Source of the DNA: Actinomycetota bacterium
GTDB lineage: Bacteria > Actinomycetota > Acidimicrobiia > Acidimicrobiales > Microtrichaceae
DNA: 64,000 nt
Reading direction: 5' to 3'
Assembly: GCA_016870275.1 (NCBI GenBank)
Contig: VGBZ01000006.1
Coordinates: 55,607-119,606, forward strand
In this document: one piece after another, positions 58,463-64,000 of the stretch
Layout: each line of letters opens with the position of its first letter
Numbering within the stretch: position 1 is the stretch's first letter
The notes under the pieces: generated by a model
Told to the model about the DNA's origin: nothing
Databases searched by the model: none
Seen by the model: only the letters and a program-made list of their open reading frames with translations
Made by a program: the position numbers and the translations under genes

Positions 58463-59293
58463 GTGGCCATCCACGTCGAGCGCAATCCGATCATCGGGGG
58501 CGAGGTCGTCGAACACGCCATGCTCATCACGATCGATCGGCCCGAATCCCGCAACTCCCTCGACCTCCACCACTTCCGGGACCTCGCCGGAGCGTGGCGG
58601 GACCTGCGCTTCGACGACGACCTGTGGCTCGGAATCATCACGGGCGTCCCGGGCAACTTCATGTCCGGCGCCGACCTCAAGACCTACATCCCACAGATCA
58701 CCGAACTCGCCAAGGAGATCAGCAAGGGCGAGGTCGCCGAGATCGACGGCTGCCGGCTCACCGACGGGACGCGGGCGGTGCTGCGCGACGTGAAGCTCTA
58801 CAAGCCGGTCATCGCAGCGATCGACGGTCCGTGTGTTGCCGGTGGCATGGAGATGCTCGGCGGGGTCGACATCCGCATCGCCACCCCGAACGCCACTTTC
58901 GGTGTGATGGAACCCAAGCGGGGTCTGTTCGCCGGCGGTGGCACCACCGCCCGGTTGCCCCGCCAGCTCAACTTCCCCGCCGCCATGGAGTTCCTCTTGA
59001 CCGCCGAGGCGTTCCCGGCGTCACGGGCGCTCGAACTGGGCCTTCTCAACGAGATCGTCGAACCCGACGAGTTGCTGGCGCGTGCCGGCGAGTGGGCCCG
59101 GCGAATCCTCGCCAACGCCCCGCTGGCGGTGCAGGCCACCAAGGAGTCGGTGATCCGGGGCCTGAACGTGACGCTGGCGGAGGCCTACGGGATCGAACAG
59201 GAGCTCTCCCAGCAGATCTTCGCCACGAACGATGCCAAGGAGGGTCCGGCGGCGTTCAAGGAGAAGCGGGCTCCCCGTTGGACGGCATCGTGA
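58463..59293 (+). CDS. enoyl-CoA hydratase/isomerase family protein
   Basis: 276 residues of the crotonase fold. Oxyanion-hole segments are NFMSGADLKTYI and GPCVAGGMEMLGGVD; C-terminal KEGPAAFKEKRAPRWTAS is usual for the family. A 30-residue insertion after the first segment (QITELAKEISKGEVAEIDG) is longer than in typical hydratases. GTG 58463 has TGGAGGA 4 nt upstream, which decides against the upstream start inside the operator. It overlaps the next gene by 4 bp. Confidence 0.9.
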   Translation: MAIHVERNPIIGGEVVEHAMLITIDRPESRNSLDLHHFRDLAGAWRDLRFDDDLWLGIITGVPGNFMSGADLKTYIPQITELAKEISKGEVAEIDGCRLTDGTRAVLRDVKLYKPVIAAIDGPCVAGGMEMLGGVDIRIATPNATFGVMEPKRGLFAGGGTTARLPRQLNFPAAMEFLLTAEAFPASRALELGLLNEIVEPDELLARAGEWARRILANAPLAVQATKESVIRGLNVTLAEAYGIEQELSQQIFATNDAKEGPAAFKEKRAPRWTAS

Positions 59294-60789
59294 GGGGACC
59301 AGTCGACCCGCGGACGCCGTGCGTGATCGGCGTCGCCCAGCGAACCTGGCACCTCGCCGGCGATGAGCAGGCGCCCGAACCGCTCCACATGCAGTCCGAG
59401 GTGGTCCGCGCCGCCGTCGCCGACAGCGGTGCGCAGGGCGACGTGCTCGCCTCCGTCGACGGACTCGACGTCGTCTACTGCATGTCGTGGCCCTACGACG
59501 ATCCGGCCCGCCGGTTGGCCGAGACACTCGGAATCACCCCAGCACGTTCCGGCTACTCCGGCATCGGGGGAACGGTGCCCCAGCAACTGCTGAACGCCGC
59601 AGGGGCGAGGATCCTCGAGGGTTCCAGCGACGTCGAGGTGGTCGTCGGTGCCGAGGCGCTCGATACGAAGCGGCGCCTGAAGCGGGCCGGCGAACGACCG
59701 GCGTGGTCGCACCGCCACCCCGATCCGCCCGGCTTCCCGTTCGAGGCCCCGTTCCACCCGTCGGAGATCGCACATGAGGTGTTCCAGGCGTGGCTGACGT
59801 TCGCCGTGCGTGACGTGGCCCGACGTGCGGCCCGGGCCGAGGCCCCCGACGCACACCGGGAGAACCTCGGTGAGCTGCTCGCACCCATGACGTCGGTGGC
59901 GGCGACCAACCCGTACGCCTGGTACCCCGATGTGCGATCCGCTTCCGATCTGATCACGCCCACCGCCGACAACCGGCTGGTCGGCTACCCGTACACCAAG
60001 CAGATGGTCGCCGTGATGGACGTCGACATGGCCGCAGCGGTCGTCATCGCCAGTTGGTCGACTGCGGATCGACTGGGCGTCCCCGAGGACCAGCGGGTCG
60101 TGTTGCGTGGCTGGTGCTACGCCACCGATCCCGTCTACGTGGCCGAGCACTCCGACCTGGCCCGGTCACCAGCGCTCGCGGCAGCGGCCGCCGAGGCGCT
60201 CCGCGTGGCCGGGGCGGAGGCCGACGACCTGGCGCACCTCGACCTGTACTCGTGCTTCGCGTCATCGGTCGACTTCGCCCGGGACGCACTCGGGATCGAT
60301 GCCAATGACGCCCGTCCGTTGACGGTGACCGGGGGACTGCCCTATGCCGGCGGCCCCGCATCGAACTACCTCTCGCACTCGGTGGCGGCCATGGTCGAAC
60401 GACTGCGGGCCGATCCCGGTTCGCTCGGGCTGGTCTCGGGTGTCGGTATGCACATGACCAAGCACGTCCACGCCGTGTACTCCACCGAGCCGGGTGAGGT
60501 GGCCCGTCCCGACGAGGCCGCAGTCCAAGCCGCTCTCGACGCTGCGCATCCCGCCCGGACGATCACCGCTCATCACGACGGCGACGCAGTGGTGGCGGCC
60601 TACTCGGTGGTGCACGGACGCGACGGTGCTCCGGCCTGGGGTCTCGCAGTGGTCGACCTCACCGACGGCACCCGGACCTACGGCCGAACCGACGACGCCG
60701 ACGTCTGCGCTGCGCTCGAAGCCGAGGAGTGGGTCGGCCGCACGGTGACCCTCGCCCCTGACGGCAACGTCAACCGGATCCTCAGCTGA
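59290..60789 (+). CDS. thiolase-fold protein of the ~500-residue acetyl-CoA acetyltransferase-like family
   Basis: 499 residues. The family is usually annotated acetyl-CoA acetyltransferase, but the segment where the nucleophilic cysteine should be reads GIGGTVPQQLLNAAG, without cysteine. The later motifs are DLYSCFASSV and VTGGLPYAGGPASNYLSHS, and GMHMTKHVHAVYST near residue 390 is a family hallmark. A C-terminal domain of about 100 residues follows. Ordinary thiolysis is unlikely; hydrolase, aldolase or acyl-transfer partner functions are possible. GTG 59290 overlaps the hydratase stop. It converges on the ACAD with an 8-bp overlap. Confidence 0.85.
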   Translation: MRGPVDPRTPCVIGVAQRTWHLAGDEQAPEPLHMQSEVVRAAVADSGAQGDVLASVDGLDVVYCMSWPYDDPARRLAETLGITPARSGYSGIGGTVPQQLLNAAGARILEGSSDVEVVVGAEALDTKRRLKRAGERPAWSHRHPDPPGFPFEAPFHPSEIAHEVFQAWLTFAVRDVARRAARAEAPDAHRENLGELLAPMTSVAATNPYAWYPDVRSASDLITPTADNRLVGYPYTKQMVAVMDVDMAAAVVIASWSTADRLGVPEDQRVVLRGWCYATDPVYVAEHSDLARSPALAAAAAEALRVAGAEADDLAHLDLYSCFASSVDFARDALGIDANDARPLTVTGGLPYAGGPASNYLSHSVAAMVERLRADPGSLGLVSGVGMHMTKHVHAVYSTEPGEVARPDEAAVQAALDAAHPARTITAHHDGDAVVAAYSVVHGRDGAPAWGLAVVDLTDGTRTYGRTDDADVCAALEAEEWVGRTVTLAPDGNVNRILS

Positions 60790-61948
60790 GGCGGGGCTCG
60801 CGGGGGAGTCCGAGCACCCGCTCGCCCACGATGTTGCGGTTGACCTCGGTCGTCCCTCCGGCAATGGGGAGCGAGCGACCGTGCAGCAGGTCGAGCCCCC
60901 ATGGACCCTCTAGGCCGGCCATGCCGAGCACGTCGACGGCGACCTCGGGAATGCGAGCGCCGAGTTGGGACCATGCGATCTTGATGACGCTGCTCTCCGG
61001 GCCCGGCGGCAGGCCCGCAGCGGCCCTCGCCAGCGACCGATCGGCGAGGTAGCGGAGCCGCTCACCCTCTGCCCACAGGTCGGCGAGTCGGTCACGCACG
61101 ACGGGGTCGTCGGTGAGTCCGAGTTCCCGAGCAGTATCGATCAGGCCACGAATCCGCGCTCGGAGGCGGAGGTGGAGCGTCGCAACGCCACCCCGTTCGT
61201 TGGACAGGGTCGACATGGCCACGGCCCATCCGGCGTGTTCCTCGCCGAGACGAGCCTCGACGGGTACGCGCACCTCGTTGAAGAACATCTCGTTGAATTC
61301 CGCCGACCCGGTGATCGTGCGCAGGGGTCGGATCTCGATGCCGGGCAGCCCCACGTCGACGAGCAGGCACGTGATGCCGTCGCTCGGACGTTTGCCGCTC
61401 GAGTCCGTCCGGACGAGCAGTTCGCAGTAGTCGGCGACCTGGCCCAGCGTGGTCCACACCTTCTGGCCGGTGACCACGTAGTTGTCCCCGTCCCGCTCGG
61501 CCCGGCACTGCAGCGAAGCGAGGTCGCTTCCGGCGTCGGGCTCGGAGAACCCCTGGCACCAGATCTCCTCGCCGCGAAGCAGCGGACGCAGGAACCGCTC
61601 CTGTTGCTCCGGGGTTCCGTAGGTCATGATCGCCGGAGCGATGTTGGGGATGCCGAGGGCGTTGATCGGTCCGGGCGCCTCAGCGGCGGCCATCTCCTCG
61701 GCGTGAGCGGCCTGTTCCAGGATCCCGATGGCCCGCCCGCCGTGTTCCACCGGCCACGACGGCGCTGCGTAGCCGGCCTCGGCGAGGAGGACGTTCCACT
61801 CCCGCATGCGGGTCAGCCAGTCGTCGTCGGGTTCGCCACGGAACAACAGGCCCCGGTACCGGTCACTGAGGTTGGCCACCAACCAGTCACGCAGTTCGAG
61901 TCGGTAGGCCGAATCCGTTGACGTCGGACCTTCGAGGAGGGTGCTCAC
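60782..61948 (-). CDS. acyl-CoA dehydrogenase
   Basis: 388 residues. Seen: WCQGFSEPDAGSDLASLQCRAERDGDNYVVTGQKVWTTLGQVADYCELLVRT, ITGSAEFNEMFFNEV, SNERGGVATLHLRLR and the C-terminal GGTTEVNRNIVGERVLGLPRE. Full-length, single-gene ACAD. GTG 61948 lies 8 nt after a minus-strand TATCAT -10 box that itself is 3 nt from operator site 8, so the transcript is probably leaderless. It is divergent from a DUF35 gene. Confidence 0.93.
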   Translation of the reverse strand: MSTLLEGPTSTDSAYRLELRDWLVANLSDRYRGLLFRGEPDDDWLTRMREWNVLLAEAGYAAPSWPVEHGGRAIGILEQAAHAEEMAAAEAPGPINALGIPNIAPAIMTYGTPEQQERFLRPLLRGEEIWCQGFSEPDAGSDLASLQCRAERDGDNYVVTGQKVWTTLGQVADYCELLVRTDSSGKRPSDGITCLLVDVGLPGIEIRPLRTITGSAEFNEMFFNEVRVPVEARLGEEHAGWAVAMSTLSNERGGVATLHLRLRARIRGLIDTARELGLTDDPVVRDRLADLWAEGERLRYLADRSLARAAAGLPPGPESSVIKIAWSQLGARIPEVAVDVLGMAGLEGPWGLDLLHGRSLPIAGGTTEVNRNIVGERVLGLPREPRLS

Positions 61949-61965
61949 GAGGCCACATGATAACC

Positions 61966-61979
61966 TGACACCCGTGTCA
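61966..61979. promoter_or_regulatory. regulon operator, site 8 (divergent promoter)
   Basis: TGACACCCGTGTCA. Minus strand: TATCAT (61957-61962) follows after 3 nt. Plus strand: TAACCT (61961-61966) overlaps the first base, and the GTG start of the DUF35 gene (61974) lies inside the operator itself. Confidence 0.85.
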
Positions 61980-62417
61980 GTTGCCGACCCCGAACCGCTT
62001 CGAGTCGACCTGAACGGGCCCCGGTTCGACCAGCCGGTCATCGAGGACGAGTCGCAGCCCTACTGGGACGCCGCCAACGAGGGACGGCTGATCATCAAGC
62101 GCTGCTCTGCGTGCGGCGCCTACCACCACTACCCCCGGCCCTTCTGCCCGAGTTGCTGGAGTGAGGACGTCGAGTGGATCGAGGCGACGGGTCGGGGCAC
62201 CGTCTATTCCTATTCGACGGTCTACGTCAACGATCTCCCGCCGTTCGGCCCCGAGGTCCCGTACGTCGCAGCGGTCGTCGAACTCGAGGAGGGGCCCCGT
62301 CTCATGACCCGTCTGGTCGACTGCACCGGCGAGGACGTCGAGATCGGTGCAGCCGTCACGGTGGCGTTCCAGCGTTTCGACGACGACCAGAACATGCCGG
62401 TGTTCCGGCTGGCCTGA
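61974..62417 (+). CDS. DUF35 acyl-CoA-binding OB-fold protein
   Basis: 147 residues. N-terminal helix (DESQPYWDAANEGRLIIKRC), intact zinc ribbon CSACGAYHHYPRPFCPSC, and an OB fold (GRGTVYSYSTVYVNDLPPFGPEVPYVAAVVEL). Likely the accessory subunit of the thiolase-fold protein encoded convergently at 62453-63613. GTG 61974 lies 7 nt after a TAACCT -10, so translation would begin at the first nucleotide of the mRNA and the start codon is part of the operator. GTG 61941 is possible but directly abuts a Shine-Dalgarno-like run. Confidence 0.85.
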   Translation: MSVADPEPLRVDLNGPRFDQPVIEDESQPYWDAANEGRLIIKRCSACGAYHHYPRPFCPSCWSEDVEWIEATGRGTVYSYSTVYVNDLPPFGPEVPYVAAVVELEEGPRLMTRLVDCTGEDVEIGAAVTVAFQRFDDDQNMPVFRLA

Positions 62418-62452
62418 TCCGGTCCTGTTCCAGTCCTGTTCTGGTCGGGAGC

Positions 62453-63613
62453 TCAGCCCCGACCCAGTACCAGGGTGCCGTTCGAGCAGAACCAGCCGCC
62501 GGTGCCGGAGGCGACCGCGAGCTCGGCGTCGGGCACCTGCCGCTCGGGCGCTCCCTCCTCTGCGTACTGGTGGCGCAGTTGCCGGGTGGCCTCGACCAGG
62601 AGGAACAGGCCCCGCATGCCCGGATGGCACGCCGAGAGTCCGCCGCCGTCCGGGTTGACGGGCAGATCGCCGCCGAGCCGCATGCGGCCGTCGGCCAGGA
62701 ACGCCCCGCCCTCGCCCTTGGCGCAGAACCCGAGGTCCTCGATGGTGACCATGAGCATGAACGTGAAGGCGTCGTAGACGCACGCCAGATCCATGTCGGC
62801 CGGCGTGAGCCCGGCCCGCTCGAATGCCTGGGCTCCGCTGATGGCCGCCGGACCGGTGGTGAAGTCCGGCCACTGCGACATCGAGGTGTGGCTGCCGAAC
62901 TGCCCCGCCCCGAGCACCCACACCGGACGATGCCGGGTGTCGGGGACGCGGTCTTCCGCCGCGAGCACCACCGCGCACCCGCCGTCGGAGCGGATGCAGC
63001 AGTGCAGCTTGGTGAACGGGTCCGCGATCATCCGGCCCGACTGCACCTCCTCCACGGTGATCGGGTCGCGGTAGTAGGCGTCGGGGTTGAAGCCCGCGTT
63101 GTAGCGCGACGACACGGCGATCTCGGCGAGCTGTTCGATGGTCGTGCCGTACTCGTGCATGTGGCGCAGCGTCGACATGCCGTACTTGGCGATGAGCGTG
63201 TGCCCGTAGGGGACCTCGTACTGCAGCGGGCCGCGGGCGCCGAAGTTCAGGTTGGCCGTGCGGCGGCCCTTCTTGAGGTCAGCGCGCGTGGTGGACCCGT
63301 AGGAGAGGACGATCACGTCGGCGTGGCCCTGTTGGATCGCGTCGACCGCGTGGGCGGCCATGACCTCCCAGGTCCCGCCGCCGACGCCGGTGGAGTCGAT
63401 CCACCGGGGCCGGAGCCCGAGGTACTCGGCGACCTCGATGGGCGGGAGGGTGCCGGTCCCGTTGGAGGCGAAGCCGTCCACGTCGTCCTTGCCCAGGCCG
63501 GAGTCCTCGACGGCCCGGCGGACCGCCTGGCTGTGCAGGTGGAAGGGTGTCTGGTCGTCGCATCGGCCCGTGTCGGACAGGGACACGCCCACGATGGCCA
63601 CTCGTCTCGTCAT
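62453..63613 (-). CDS. aldolase-type thiolase-fold protein (Ltp2-like, second copy)
   Basis: 386 residues of the SCP2-thiolase fold. No cysteine at the nucleophile position (STGVGGGTWEVMAAHAV), the HDCF motif reads VYDAF with Y280, and the second loop reads NPDGGGLSACHPG. SGTGGWF stands where thiolases have the last histidine-glycine motif. This points to a non-thiolytic reaction, probably carbon-carbon cleavage or formation with the DUF35 partner at 61974. ATG 63613 is 7 nt after a TACTGT box adjoining operator site 9. Confidence 0.85.
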   Translation of the reverse strand: MTRRVAIVGVSLSDTGRCDDQTPFHLHSQAVRRAVEDSGLGKDDVDGFASNGTGTLPPIEVAEYLGLRPRWIDSTGVGGGTWEVMAAHAVDAIQQGHADVIVLSYGSTTRADLKKGRRTANLNFGARGPLQYEVPYGHTLIAKYGMSTLRHMHEYGTTIEQLAEIAVSSRYNAGFNPDAYYRDPITVEEVQSGRMIADPFTKLHCCIRSDGGCAVVLAAEDRVPDTRHRPVWVLGAGQFGSHTSMSQWPDFTTGPAAISGAQAFERAGLTPADMDLACVYDAFTFMLMVTIEDLGFCAKGEGGAFLADGRMRLGGDLPVNPDGGGLSACHPGMRGLFLLVEATRQLRHQYAEEGAPERQVPDAELAVASGTGGWFCSNGTLVLGRG

Positions 63614-63628
63614 GGGCCGCACAGTATC

Positions 63629-63642
63629 TGACGTGCGTGTCA
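63629..63642. promoter_or_regulatory. regulon operator, site 9
   Basis: TGACACGCACGTCA read on the minus strand. TACTGT (63621-63626, minus) follows after 2 nt, then ATG 63613 after 7 nt. It is the last site before the non-coding right edge. Confidence 0.8.
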
Positions 63643-63709
63643 GGTTCGAAGCTCCGTCACCCGGTCCCACCGTGGTCGAATCGGGGGAGCAGCGGGGCTC
63701 CACCGGCCA

Positions 63710-63835
63710 GGTGCTTCTGCGGAAGCGCGTTCGGCCGGGTGCTTCCGCGGGAGCGCGTTCGGAGTTCGGGCGGCAGCGGCCAGGTGCTTCTACCGAAGCG
63801 CGTTCGGTTGGGTGCTTCCGCGGAAGCGCGTTCGG
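63710..63835. repeat. four 25-bp units with internal dyad
   Basis: Units at 63710-63734, 63738-63762, 63783-63807 and 63811-63835 share GGTGCTTC-N4-GAAGCGCGTTCGG, with one or two differences each. Within a unit GCTTC pairs with GAAGC, best in unit 4 (GCTTCCGCGGAAGC). Spacers are 3, 20 and 3 bp, so this is not a CRISPR array. Confidence 0.9.
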
Positions 63836-63840
63836 GGCAC

Positions 63841-63882
63841 CGTCGGCATCGAGTCGTCGGCATCAAGTCGTCGGCATCAGGT
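63841..63882. repeat. three 14-bp tandem repeats
   Basis: CGTCGGCATCRAGT-type units at 63841, 63855 and 63869, differing by one base each (GAGT, AAGT, AGGT endings). Confidence 0.9.
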
Positions 63883-63923
63883 CGTCAGCTCCTCGACCTC
63901 AATGTCACACCCGCCAACCAGAA

Positions 63924-63937
63924 CGAACACATGTTCG
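63924..63937. promoter_or_regulatory. LexA/SOS box
   Basis: CGAACACATGTTCG matches the actinobacterial and Gram-positive SOS consensus CGAAC-N4-GTTCG exactly, in both half-sites. The gene it controls is probably just beyond the right edge. Confidence 0.75.
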
Positions 63938-63952
63938 ATACCTCTCTCGCAC

Positions 63953-63982
63953 CAGCCCCAGCCCCAGCCCCAGCCCCAGCCC
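63953..63982. repeat. five CAGCCC hexamers
   Basis: Perfect hexanucleotide tandem repeat, five copies, directly before the window ends. Prone to slippage. Confidence 0.9.
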
Positions 63983-64000
63983 CGGCTTCCCCCCATGCCT

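Larger units (their letters stand above)
63643..64000. other. non-coding right edge
   Basis: No convincing gene in 358 bp; open frames here are repeat-driven. It holds the repeats and the SOS box listed separately. An ATG at 63995 could begin a plus-strand gene outside the window, but no coding evidence is available. Confidence 0.6.

Noticed and set aside
33532..63642. Assigning the palindromes to KstR or KstR2
   Set aside because: Known KstR and KstR2 boxes are centred on AAC-NN-GTT and CAAG-NN-CTTG, which the TGAC-N6-GTCA motif does not contain.
33482..63642. Mobile element or phage-borne origin of the catabolic region
   Set aside because: A tRNA gene lies at the left boundary, but no integrase, transposase or direct repeat of the tRNA end was found, and codon and base use look like the neighbours.
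63710..63835. CRISPR array
   Set aside because: Only four imperfect units, spacers of 3, 20 and 3 bp, and no cas genes.

Overview
The window reads as a high-GC actinobacterial chromosome segment. Starts are often GTG or TTG, genes are tightly packed with many 4-bp overlaps, there is an ANTAR-type PdtaR regulator, and the order hisI / bcp / trp / pdtaR / polA / rpsA parallels that of Mycobacterium tuberculosis. A free-standing trpF, the Tad locus composition and the lipid-type catabolic genes fit a deep-branching class such as Acidimicrobiia; that placement is inference. No phage, transposon or CRISPR array is visible.

Housekeeping half (about 1-33.5 kb). Positions 1-9 kb hold an aminotransferase, a GroES-like protein, hisI, and the tryptophan genes trpE, trpC, trpF, trpB and trpA, with a YgfZ-like gene and a DnaJ-domain gene inserted between trpE and trpC. 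Then come HU with a clear terminator, a Bcp peroxiredoxin, tRNA-Leu(CAA), a GAF-GGDEF-EAL protein, malQ, a small conserved protein, pdtaR, polA, a methyltransferase and rpsA. A Tad/Flp pilus assembly block (cpaB, tadZ, tadA, a tadB carrying an extracytoplasmic VWA-like domain, tadC) follows, then a polytopic membrane protein, ddl, a small membrane protein, murF, an MFS transporter, a second DnaJ-domain membrane protein and tRNA-Val(CAC).

Catabolic half (33.5-63.6 kb). About thirty kilobases encode acyl-CoA and lipid catabolism: a P450 with its ferredoxin, two acyl-CoA synthetases, four acyl-CoA dehydrogenase subunits, two hot-dog hydratase-type proteins, two enoyl-CoA hydratases, two SDRs, an aldehyde dehydrogenase, a fused family-I CoA-transferase/hydrolase, six thiolase-fold proteins, three stand-alone DUF35 proteins plus one fused, a sulfotransferase and a DUF1214 protein. 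The set follows the logic of sterol side-chain degradation: hydroxylation, CoA activation, dehydrogenation by a paired ACAD, hydration, and carbon-carbon cleavage by an Ltp2/DUF35-type aldolase. The substrate is unknown.

The most striking signal is a 14-bp palindrome, TGAC-N6-GTCA (best form TGACACGYGTGTCA), found nine times. It lies at the promoter of essentially every transcription unit in 33.5-63.6 kb and was not seen in the housekeeping half. Most copies abut or overlap a TANNNT -10 box. This looks like a private regulon whose regulator, probably TetR-like, is not in the window.

A second pattern is leaderless transcription: at least a dozen starts have a TANNNT hexamer exactly 6-8 nt upstream of the start codon and no Shine-Dalgarno sequence. 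This helps choose several starts. One secreted beta-propeller gene (43.3-44.7 kb) is a pseudogene with a nonsense codon and a frameshift. The right edge (63.64-64 kb) has no gene but carries three kinds of short tandem repeat and a LexA-type SOS box.
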